64,000 nt of DNA, from contig NC_084836.1 of assembly GCF_033115175.1 (NCBI RefSeq), positions 77,342,253-77,406,252 on the forward strand. Direction: 5' to 3'. Each line of letters begins with the position of its first letter. The first letter of the stretch is position 1. This document shows, in pieces, positions 54,206 to 64,000 of this stretch. The DNA comes from Lepus europaeus. Its lineage: Eukaryota > Chordata > Mammalia > Lagomorpha > Leporidae. A model generated the notes under the pieces. The model saw only the letters and a program-made list of their open reading frames with translations. It made no database searches and was not told the DNA's origin. The translations under genes were made by a program, and so were the position numbers.

Positions 54206-55750
54206 AAGTGAAGTGTAGACTAAATGCAATTCCAAACAAGATAGCAACAACATTCTTCTCAGATCTAGAAAAAAATGATGCACAAATTCATATGGAAACA
54301 CAAGAGACTCCAAATAGCTAAAGCAGTTCTGAAACAACAAAAACAAAGCTGGAGGCACCATAATACCAGTGCTTAAGACATAGCACAGGGCAATAATAAT
54401 CAAAACAGCCTGTAATGGCACAAAATCAGATGTGCAGACCCATGGAACAGAAAAGCAACTCCAGAAATCACTCCATGCATCTATAACCAACTGATCTTTG
54501 ACAAAGGAGCTAAAATCAATCCCTCAAGCAAACACAATCTCTTCCAAAAATAGTGCTGGCAATACTGGATCTCCACATGCAGAAGTAGGAAGCCAGACCC
54601 CTTCTTTACACCTCACACAAAGTCACTCAAAGTGGAACAAAGACGTAAAGCTATGATCCAATATCTTCAGATTACTAAAAACACTGGGGAAACCCTGCAA
54701 CACATTGATATAGTCTAAGAGTGCTTGAAAAAGGCCCAGAGCCACAGGAAAGCAAAGCCAAAAGTAACAAATGGGATTTTATCAAATTGAGAAGCTTCTG
54801 CACTGCAAAAAGATGTTCAGCAAAGTGAAGAGGCCACCTATAGCATGGGAGAAATTATTTGCAAATTATGCAACTGATAAAAGATTAATTTCTAGAATGG
54901 CTAAAGAACTCAGGAAACTCAAAAACAAGAAAACAATTCACTTAAGAAATGGGCAAAAATCTGAACAGACATTTTTCAAGAGACGGACATCAAATGGCCA
55001 ACAGACACATAAAAAATGCTTAGGATCACTAGCCACAGGGAACTGCAAATCAAACCCATAATTAGGTTTCACCTCATCCCAGTTAGAATGGCTTTCATAC
55101 AGAAATCAACAAACAACAAATGCTGGCAAGGATGTGGTTGAAAGGGCACCCTAATCCATTATTTGTGAAAACGTAAATGGGTGCAGCCACTGTTGAAGAC
55201 ACATACCTCAGAAATCTGAATAAATACCTTCCATATGACCCAGCCATCCCACTCCTGGGAATTTATCCTAAGGAAAAGGCATTCAGAACATGAAAGAGTG
55301 ATCTGCACCCCAATGTTCTCTGCGGCTCAATTCACAATGGCTAAGATATGGACTCAACCCAGATGTCCATCAACTGTTGACTGGATAAAGAAATTCTGGT
55401 GCATTTACACTGTGGAATACTACTCAGCTTAAACAAAAATCCTGTATTTTGCAACAGGTCTATGACTTCCCAGTGCGGGCTCTGGCTGGCCCAACCTGCC
55501 GCAGGGAGCTGATGGGTGACACTGGTATAATGTGTGCAGGTGTGCACACGGCATCTGTGCCTAGCTGGGGGGTGGGGTAGAAGTCAGCAGCCCACAGAAC
55601 CTTAGGGGAGGTCAGCTAAGTGGACTTCAAGAAGTGACCTCACTTCCTTGACGATGGCCACAACAGAACCTGGAACCCCGGTTACCAGGCGCCCACAATG
55701 TGGTGCTGGTGACCCAGCCAGCTCAGTTGGTCAGAGGCCATCGAGCAGAT

Positions 55751-58700
55751 ATGTTCTCGTGTTGTCTCCCAAGATCCCAAGGCCCAGGCCTGGGCCAGCC
55801 CCGGGCTGCGGATATTCTCCAGAGCTACAGACATTGGGTCAGCCCTCGCCCCCAGCAGCTCTGGCAATTCTCTCAGAGGGAAACCAAGGTGATCTCAGAC
55901 AGCCAGGCCAGGACCCCTGGGCAGACCTCCCCTCTGATCCTCCTGGGTGGCCCTGCATCCACCTTGGGTGGTGTGTGTGTGGGGGGGAACTCTGGGGAGG
56001 TCAGTGACCCATGGGAAAGGGCAGGGGGTGGGATGGGGACCTGGTGGTCCCATGACAACCGCAGGAGGGTGGCGGCAGCACATCAGGGTCAGGATTACGA
56101 CCACCCTCCTTGTCTCACCCCAGAATGACAGTGGCATTGCCACACCCCTGGAGGACACCAGCGGAGTGGGGACCATGGTGGCAAGCAGGCTGGAGGGGGA
56201 GCCCTCGCCAAGAGCAGCTGATTCAGCTCCAATGGAGCCGGACCCAGCCGAGATGGCAGCAGCTAAGATGGGGCCAGGACCAATCCTGGAACCTGAGGAA
56301 CCAGCAACAGTGGAACCCGTGCCGTCCCTGTCGCCGGCCAGCAGCGTGGGGGCCCAGGAGCCAGGCATGGTGGAGAGGCTGGTGAGTCAGCTGGTGCCTG
56401 CCCAGCAGAGAGGGGACCGCTTCATCGTCCCTGCATTCCTGCTCATCTACCACAAGTTCGCCACCACCCAACAGGTGCTGCATCTGCTGTTCCAAAGGTG
56501 AGGGCCTGCACCTGCAGGCGCAGGGGGGACTCGCCACCCTTGGCTGGAACCTGGTGACACCCTGCTCCCCTTCAGGGCCTCAGTGTGTTCTTGGAGCATC
56601 TGGGTGGTCAGGGGAGTGTCTCTGAGGTTGCTAAAGTTCTTTCTAAGCCTGGTCCTGAGGGACAGGCTGCCCAGGAGGTCTGATTTAGAGATTTCCTCCC
56701 ATGGCTCATGAAACAGCCTTGGACCTAAGGCTTCATCTCTCATGGCCACAGGCAAAGCTGTTTTGCTGTTCACAAAGAACCTTCCAGATGCCCTCTGGAG
56801 GACCCTATCCTGATAATGTCCTGAATAGGACCACTAGGGGCTGGTAGAGGGGACTCAGACCCCTCAGACACCTTAGAAGGAGCTCAATTCACCCACAGAG
56901 CAAACATAAGAAAGCGCCCACTGTGTGCAGGCACATACCCAGGAACTTAGCAAAAGACAGCACACAGCACAGACCACTCTATCTGCCCTGCTTTTCTTCC
57001 CTTCTAGTCAGGGAGTCAGCCCCTCCCCCAGACCTCCTGGCAGGTGGCACACAGGACACCACAGGTGACAGCTCCTGTCCTCCTCTAGGTATGCATCCTT
57101 TCAGCCTCACTGCGAAGAGGACGACCGCACTAAGGAGTGAGCGGGCTTTGGGTCAGGAGGGAGGTTTCTAATGTCCACAGCAGGGACATGGGGTGCAACT
57201 GGGGGGCTGACCTTGACCCAGGATTGCCCACTTCCTGGGATTCCCACTAAAGTCTGAGGTCAGGGCTGTTACCTGAAGAACGTGAGAGACATACGAGGTT
57301 CCTGGGCATCCTGAGAGCAGTGGGAATCTGTCCCTACCACAACCCTTCTCAGAAGGGCTGGCCCAATCCCTCCCATCTCAAGAACCCGAGAGCAGGTGGG
57401 AGCATCGGGCTACACATGACCCCTCTCTGCCCACCTGCACCAGGGGCTGAGCATCCTCTGCCCAGATCTCAGAGTCACAGGGGCGAGGGTGGGTGTGGCC
57501 AGGAGACGTCTGACTCTGCTGCCCACCTGCCTGTCCCCAGTGCCCTGTGCTCCCTCCTGGGAACCTGGCTGGAACGTTATCCCGAGCACTTCTGTCAGCC
57601 TCAGGACCTGACCTGTCTGCACCAGCTGGTGGCCTACGTCCAGCTCCATATGCCATTCACAGAGCTGGCACTCCGAGCCCAACGGCTCCTGACCCAGCTG
57701 GAGGACCCCAAGCCCAAGGAGGCTGAGGCTGAGCCCAAAGGTGAGGAGGGCTTGGGTACGTGGGAGACTGGGAGGGCATTGGGGCAGAGCCACACTGAGA
57801 CGAGGCTTCAAGCCTGACGTTGTCTGGGAGCAAAGACCAGGCTCAGAGCCCTCAGGCCTCACCACATCTGGGCAGGGTCCTGTTGTGGGCAGGGCTGGGG
57901 CTTCCCTGGAAGGCAGGAAAACTCCTGGGTGACCACAAGGAGCAGGAAAGGCTGTGGTGTTGATATTTTCTCCTTCTGCATTTGCTCCTGCATTTCTGTG
58001 CTTAGATCTAGCGCCAACTACAGCAGCGGCACCCCAACCAGAGTCGGCTGAACCATCGCTGCCCCGGGCAGTCCATCTTTCAGCTGCAGAGGCGCTGGAG
58101 GCCCCTGAGGGTCCAGCAGGTGAACCAAGTGCAGGACCCCACCAGGAACAAGACGTTGAAATGGCGCCCTCCTTGTCAGCTGCCGGCAGGGTCAGGACCC
58201 TGGACACAGGCATGGTGGAGAAGCTAGTGAATCAGCTGGTGCCTGCCCAGCAGAGAGGGGACCCCTTCTTCGTCCCCACATTCCTGAACATCTATCGAAG
58301 GTTCGCCACCACCCAGCAGGTGCTGCACCTGCTGTTCCAAAGGTGAGGGCCAGAACCTGCAATAATGGGATGACTCAGTACCTCTCGACTGGGTCTTGGT
58401 GATGTCCCAGACCCTGCGTGGTCTCAAATCATTCACGCAGAGTTTTGCTGCTCAGAGAAAAGCCCCTGGGTGATTTCGGGACCAATGGGATGAGCTCCTG
58501 AAAGTGCTTCCCCGAGGAGTGGGCTGCCAAGGACAGGGGTCTCATTTAGCATTATGTTCACCCTACAATGAGGCTCTGGGCCCTCAGGCCTCACCACCCA
58601 TGGCCTCAGGCAAAGCAGTCTTCCTATTCACAAAGAACCTTCCAGAGTCTACGTGTGGTTCTCTGTCCTGGTAGTGACCCAAACTGAGACCCCAGAGGGT

Positions 58701-60239
58701 GAGAAAGGGGCCCAGGCCCACTTAGACCCCCGGGGACAAGCAGGCTGACTTCACAAGCTCACACTTATGCAAACATAATGAAGTGCCCACTGTGTGCAGC
58801 CCCATGTCCAGGAACTTAATAAAATTCAGTGCACAGTACAGACCACTGTCCCTACCCTGCTTTTCTTCCCTTCTAGTCAGGGAGTCAGCCCCTCCCCCAG
58901 ACCTCCTGGCAGGTGGCACACAGGACACCACAGGTGACACCTCTTGTCCTCCTCTAGGTATGCATCCTTTCAGCCTCACTGCGAAGAGGACGACCGCACT
59001 AAGGAGTGAGTGGGCTTTGGGTCAGGAGGGAGGTTCCACTCTCCCCAGCAGGGACACGGGGGTGCCACTAGGGGGCTGACCGTGGCCCCATCTCCTACAT
59101 TTCTGTGATTAATGCTATAGGGCTGAGGTCAGTGACATTGCCTTCAGCAGGGAACAGAATTGTCTGGGTTCCTGGGCATCTGGGGAACAGTGAGAATTCA
59201 TCCACAACACAACTCAAGCCAGGCTGGCCCACCCCTTCCCATGTCTGGGGCCTGCCTGGAGGCAGGCAGCAGCCGGCTCACACATGGGCCACTCAATGCC
59301 CACCTGCAAACAAGGCCGTGTCTCCTCAGCCCAGAACCCAGAGTCACAGGGGTGAGGGAGGGTGTGGGCAGAAGGTGTCTGACTCTGCTGAGCTGACCTC
59401 CTGCTACCCCTAGTGCCCTCTGCTCCTTCCTCGGTACCTGGCGGGACCGCTACCCGGAGCACTTCTGTCAGCCTCAGGACCTGGCCAGCCTGAATCAGCT
59501 GGTGGCCTACGTCCAGCTCCAAATGCCCATCTCGGACCTGGCACGCCGAGCCCGGCTGCTCCTGAAGCAGCTGGAGGATCCAGAGCCCAAGGAGGCTGAG
59601 GCTGAAGCGGAGCCCGAGGGTGAGGACGACTGGGGTGGGTGCGTGGGAGACTGAGAGGGTCTCGGGGCTGCCCCACACCCGGAGGAGGCTCCAAGGCTGG
59701 TGTTGGCTGGAATGAAGACCAGGCTCAGAGTCCCAGGGCTGCAGCACATTCTGGCCAGGGCTCTGCTGTGGGCACAGGGCTGGGGCTCAGAATTCTGGAA
59801 GGCAGGGACATCTCCCTCTTGGCAAGGACAGCAGGAAGGGGCAGTGGTGTTCATGACATTTTCTCCTCCTGCAGCTCCAGCACCAGGTGGAGACCTGGAG
59901 GTGCCTCCCGCAGCGGCTGCTGCCCTTCTGGGGTCAGATTGGGTGGCAACCCCGCCATCTGCTCCCCAGCCAGAGCCACCTGAAGCCTGTCTGTCCCTGG
60001 CAACTGTGCCAGCTGTGGAGGCCCTGGAGCCCCCTGCACGTCCAGAAGCCAAGGCAGAGCCAGAGCGTCCCCAGCCCTGGTTCACGAAGCGGCGCTGGCC
60101 CTGGGGCCGCCGGCGTGGGCAGCGCGCAATCTCCAATGAGGACCGTCACCACCGTCGTTCACCCAGCTGGGTGCGCACCCTCCTAAGCTGCTTCCCCATC
60201 CGCTCATCGGGGCCCCGCTCTGGCCCCAGCCACGAGTGA
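55751..60239 (+). CDS. RALGDS/RGL4-like gene with two REM domains, copy 2
   Basis: Exons 55751-55888, 56124-56497, 57089-57136, 57541-57740, 58006-58342, 58958-59005, 59414-59619, 59875-60239. All splice borders and phases are kept, giving 571 residues. It differs from copy 1 at nine residues that I could find by eye: one in the linker (W to R), two in REM module 2 (R to M, S to I) and six in the tail. Exons 1-4 and 6 encode identical protein. I found one synonymous change. As in copy 1, no CDC25 domain follows. The immediate 5' flank is duplicated, but its left neighbour is an L1 rather than the duplicon, so regulation may differ. It could be functional, or too young to have decayed. Confidence 0.8.
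57008..57064 (+). other. Candidate cassette exon in REM module 1, copy 2
   Basis: Identical counterpart of 43809-43865, with the same acceptor, donor and phase. Confidence 0.4.
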
Positions 60240-61690
60240 AACAACTGTGGTGGCAGCAAACCGGCTCTGCACAGCTCAGCTCCTGGGTCCTCCAGGGCCA
60301 CCTCCAGCCAGAGCCATCCTGCCCCTGGGCAACATAGTTCATTTGTAGCTCCCTCTCCTGCCCTCTTAGACAGTTTATTTAAATCCCCCTCTGTAGTAAA
60401 TATAGCTCTCTTCATGCTCCTGTGTGGATGCCAGTGCACTGAGTCCCCACCCGTGCTGTGTAGCCACCTTCTCCCTGCTGCACATGGGAGCCCCACGCCG
60501 AGCACACGGGGACCTGGTTGGCACCCGCCACTGTCCTGGGGCAGGGAGGAGGAAGCCCCTGTGTGTTCAGATCTCACTGACTGCCCAGAAGAGTGAGGAA
60601 TCCAGGGGAACCATGAAGCGGCCATGGGCTGGGTCAGTGCTCCCTCATGCTTAGGGACATGGGTTCTGAGGGTAGGCAGAGTGGCTGGTGTCCTCACTGG
60701 AGCCTCAGTGTTCTCATCTCTGACATGGGCTCATAGCCCTCCCCAGAGGGCCCCATGGAGCCAGGTGGAACGAGATTCACTGAGGCTCCCTGCACACTCC
60801 TTGAACTCCTAGCTCCTCAGCTCCTGTCTCCTGGATGAGGACTCAGACAGGTTCCACATGGACAGGGCAGCCTTTCTCCCAGCGGGGGTAAACCTCGGTG
60901 TCTGGGGAATTGCGTCACCATCCGTCACTGTGATCTGAGCTCTGACAGCCCAGTGCCCACGGATGGGGCTCTGACAGGAGGAGCCCAGGAGTGCTTGGCC
61001 TGGATGGTGCAGGCAGTGGTGTCCACAGCACAGGAGAGAAACCAGGCCAGGCCAGGAAGCTGACAGACCCCACTGACAGACCGCCCAGGATCCAGGCCGA
61101 GACGTACTGTGGCTGCAAAATGGAGCTCTGTGCAGTGTCTCTGATGGGGGGACGACTCCCTGCATGGATTACTGCTCTGTGCCATGCACCTGGCAGGGCA
61201 CTGGGCCCCTCCTCGCCTCAAAGCCAGTGGCCATGGTCGCTGACACAGTACTGAGTCCCTGCCCATCGTGGGACTGGGAACTCAGGGGTGGATCCCCTCC
61301 ACTGCTGCACCCAGACCAAGGCAAGCACCAGGCCCACCATGTGTAGAATCACAGCTCAGAGCCAGAAGGTGCAGGGAGGTCAATGGTCAGGGGAGTTCGT
61401 TTTTTGGAAGACTTTGAAACCCGAAGTGATTTTCTTACAGTTTTTCTCAAGTTTTCCACAGGATTTGGGCTGGGGTGGGTAGGTTGCCTATGGGGCTTGA
61501 GGGAGGCAGCTGAGTCAGTGGGAATTGGGCAGGCCCATGTGTTTGTGGGGGTGGCCAGGAGCACACCACACTGTCCCTACCCACAGTGCCCACTCTGGGA
61601 AAAACCATGGATCGTCCCCCCTCCCCAAGGTATCTGGCATCTGGGAGCCCTAGGTGATAACTGTGCAGGATCTGAGGAGGGTGCAACTAT
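60240..61690 (+). other. 3' flank of RGL-like gene 2
   Basis: Pairs with 47039-48430, at high identity to about 60775 and lower after it. No clear polyadenylation signal near the stop. Similarity ends near GGGTGCAAC (61680). Confidence 0.5.
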
Positions 61691-62119
61691 ATGCAGGCCC
61701 AGGCTGTGAGACTGGACGGTGACAGGGCTATGAAACAAGTCATAACAGAGAGGAGATGTGAGTGGCTCACTGCCACAGAAGGACATGGCACAGTGCATCC
61801 AGGTGTGTCGCCAACAGAAGAAAATGAAACAACCCCAAATAACAATATAGAAAGACCAAGCAACAACCATGACCGCAGTGAGGAAAATCAGAATCCCAAG
61901 TTGGGACAACACACGATTAGAAACATCTGCTCTGCTTTCCAACCACCCCTCTAAAGCCCCCACAACGAAAACCATCAGCCAAGCGGGTGAAAGACAAACA
62001 GAAATAGGTGACCAATACTCATGGGAAACAAACTGGCAACAAAAAAGACCAAAATGTGACCATTTTGGTCTGGAACCATTCCCTCCTCACTTCCCTCCCT
62101 GCCCTCCCTCCTGTGGACA
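61691..62119. other. Spacer, nothing recognised
   Basis: A-rich sequence of possible L1 or retroviral origin (CAACCCCAAATAACAATATAG). No counterpart at the first unit. Confidence 0.45.
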
Positions 62120-62689
62120 AGTGCTAGCATATGGAATGTTTACCGATGGTGTAACAAACTTTCATCCAAAAGTCATTTACAGAGGACATGCTTTCCCATG
62201 AATGTCAACACCAATTACATAAAATATGTGAAGTTTACTGCCTTGTCATACATAGGCAACCTCTTGACATCTAGAACCTAAGTGTCACAAAATTAGGAGT
62301 CGTTTGTCCACTATATACACTATAGAAATAGTAAAACAAAAGGACCCAAACACAGAAAAATGGCTGAAAATAGCCCAAGCAGCAACACACCATCATATTA
62401 CCTCTTACAATTCCTCACCTCCCACCTTCTCCAAACCACAGAACACACACAGGTTGTACAAGGCTCCCAGACAAGGCCAACAATTCCATTCCCCAGAGAC
62501 GCATTTCATGAGTTTTACCAAAAAGATATTTAGAGAGGTATGTCACTATTTCTGCATTTAACCTAGGATTGCTCAAGAACCAAGGGGCATCACGCACAAG
62601 ACCTGCTGTGTTTCTAACTCGCCCCTATGGTACTCGGCGGCCTCCGTCCATCCAGGACCCCTGGATGGAACCACAGCCTTAGGTTTGGA

Positions 62690-63215
62690 AAGGCCGTGCA
62701 TAAAGCAGAGAGCAGCTTCCAAATCTGACACACGCAGGCCTCCCGACAACAGCTGGCGCATCCTCCCGAGGGTGGCTGGCCTCTCAGACGGCCTTATCCA
62801 TAGGCACACCAGTGTCCAGCGGGGCCCAGCCTGCCCACCCTGGCCCACGGCCGCTCACCGCTCTGCCGCTGTCATCCCGAGGGTCTCTGTTTCCTTCCTG
62901 GCTGCTCCGCGCACTTCCCTTCACAGAGGCCTCGGTCCAGTCCCTCTTCCAGGGCCGCAGAGGTGTCCGCCAGCTGCAACACCGTGCTCAGCCCAGGCCC
63001 CGCATCCGCCAGGCCCCAAGGCCGGAGGACCAGGCCGCGCTTGTGCACTGCAGCCCGCCTTGCCTGCTAGACCCTGGAGCTGCCAATGGCCTCCGCGGCC
63101 TGCCAGTGCCTGCCAGGCTCCTCGCCTCACCGCACGCGCACACCAAGGGCCATTCTCCCTGCACCCAGGAGGACTGGAGCAGCCATTTGCAAATGTGGCC
63201 AAACTGCAAAGGGCA
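62690..63215 (-). other. Duplicon block 4: GC-rich exon-like segment
   Basis: On the minus strand ATGACAGCGGCAGAGCG (ATG at 62873-62875) is followed by the donor GTGAGC, exon end near 62859. Same position as in blocks 1-3. Unidentified. Confidence 0.4.
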
Positions 63216-63231
63216 GCATCACTCTACTCTA

Positions 63232-63608
63232 ACCACACAAGCACACACAGGAATACACTACACATGCAAACACAATACAGGCACCCCACACACATCACAT
63301 ACACCCATGCACAGACAACACACAGACACCATACATACACCCTCCCCACAGACTCAGAGACACCACACATACACATGTGCACACATGCACTTACACACTA
63401 CACTGACACACACACAAACATGAACACATGCACATATGCGTACCCTCCCACACACACAGACACCACACAGACTCACTTGCACACACAGGCACACATGCAC
63501 ACAACCCACACAGACTCACAGACATCACACATACCCACATGCACACAGAGATGCACAGACACAGACACACACAGATGCACACACACATACCACAACATAC
63601 ACACTCTT
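63232..63608. repeat. Degenerate CA-rich array
   Basis: CA-rich array with the same long words as the arrays at 5.2, 6.8 and 41.7 kb. Confidence 0.88.
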
Positions 63609-63655
63609 GGAAAGCCTACATGTGTTCATTGATTGTACTGAATCAACTTAATAAA

Positions 63656-63850
63656 CTACCGTTCTGAATAGGGCACATCTTTAATTAGCATAGAGTCACT
63701 AGCTTCTTTATTGGGCAATAATATTATAGCTTTTACTTTGGTTGGGTTGAGTCGTCCATGGTTAGGTACACTTATACTGGTAGCTATCAGATTGACAGCT
63801 TGTTCCTGGGAAGTCGCAGCTTTATTTGTCACATCATTGTGATACACGAC
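63656..63850 (-). pseudogene. Conserved short frame, unidentified (copy 2)
   Basis: About 63 codons on the minus strand (TSQEQAVNLIATSISVPNHG, KAIILLPNKEASDSMLIKD), stopping at TAG. The last third aligns without indels to 7258-7365. It could be the end of a decayed coding exon. The family is not recognised. Confidence 0.35.
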
Positions 63851-64000
63851 TTGGAATCATCTTGGGGGAACACTCAGAGCAATTTGATCTGTGAAACAGT
63901 TTCTGAAGCATCCTTCATCCGTGTCATGGAAGATTAATTCTCTGTGCAGGAGGAGGTCAGCCGCCAAGACAAGGCACCGCCTGTAGCAGCTTCACCTGCC
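63851..64000. other. Window edge, nothing recognised
   Basis: Single-copy-looking sequence. On the minus strand it leads into the unidentified short frame and may hold more of the same exon. Confidence 0.4.

Larger units (their letters stand above)
50391..55428 (+). repeat. Old L1 composite
   Basis: Forward L1 fragments in order: a 5'/spacer-like part (50391-50730), ORF2 from about 51420 to 52340, then pieces at 52632-52850, 53151-53275, 53635-53885 and 54206-55428. The last is the ORF2 C-terminal end with GTGGAATACTACTCAGC. Insertions are a CCAG-rich block, CSINEs and a MaLR LTR. An AT run of about 40 bp lies at 50503-50541. The L1 is cut at TACTCAGC, where the second RGL unit begins. Confidence 0.75.
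55421..60775 (+). repeat. Recent segmental duplication, copy 2 (partner 42222-47545)
   Basis: Starts at TACTCAGC, which is shared by the L1 on its left and by copy 1. A 36-bp indel near 60568 is the largest internal difference. Contains RGL-like gene 2 complete. Confidence 0.93.
62120..63790 (+). repeat. Segmental duplication copy B2 (partner 5600-7385)
   Basis: Collinear with 5600-7385, without the CSINE found there. Contains the GC-rich exon-like block (62690-63215), the CA array and the conserved short frame. Confidence 0.8.

Noticed and set aside
57410-58213. 267-codon minus-strand frame across RGL-like gene 2
   Set aside because: It is antisense to exons 4 and 5 and is broken in copy 1 by a one-base indel within the intron.
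62685-63632. 315-codon forward frame
   Set aside because: Same kind of artefact: a GC-rich block followed by a CA array giving His/Thr repeats, with no known domain.

Overview
The window is lagomorph nuclear DNA, most likely European rabbit (Oryctolagus). The evidence is the repeat load: about 29 copies of the tRNA-derived lagomorph CSINE (C repeat), and rabbit-type LINE-1 3' ends whose G-rich stretch is followed by a CATTAAATAAAAGTT-like terminus. No bacterial, CRISPR or operon features occur. Most open frames are chance or antisense shadows. The real genes are spliced.

Layout. 0-7.4 kb is a mosaic of segmental duplications: an L1 tail fused to a U6 pseudogene, then a 3.9-kb duplicon matching 38.1-42.1 kb, then a 1.8-kb duplicon matching 62.1-63.8 kb. 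7.4-30.7 kb is gene-poor and rich in CSINEs. It holds a processed CCDC115 pseudogene, a processed RPL14 pseudogene, one XPR1-like exon fossil, a young solo LTR and a MaLR LTR. 30.7-38.0 kb is an old L1 split by a 5-kb half-L1 element with an intact ORF1, no ORF2 and retrovirus-like debris in its 3' part. 38.1-42.1 kb is the second copy of the left duplicon.

42.2-47.5 kb and 55.4-60.8 kb are two nearly identical copies of an eight-exon gene. I read it as a RALGDS/RGL4-family gene. All splice sites and phases join into a 571-residue frame in both copies. The protein has an MFSCC start, two tandem RasGEF N-terminal (REM) modules and a basic Cys-containing tail, but no CDC25 catalytic domain. The copies lie 13.2 kb apart, separated by GC-rich flank and an old L1. 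The second copy starts at an 8-base microhomology inside that L1. Flanking similarity continues at lower identity to about 48.4 and 61.7 kb. 62.1-63.8 kb is another copy of the GC-rich exon/CA-array duplicon.

How it fits together. The RGL-like genes sit between two duplicon blocks that lie side by side at the left end of the window with no RGL gene between them. This suggests gain or loss of an RGL cassette by recombination between blocks. The tandem REM-only protein is the strongest candidate for something undescribed. Its lack of a catalytic domain means it should not itself be an exchange factor. Its function is unknown.
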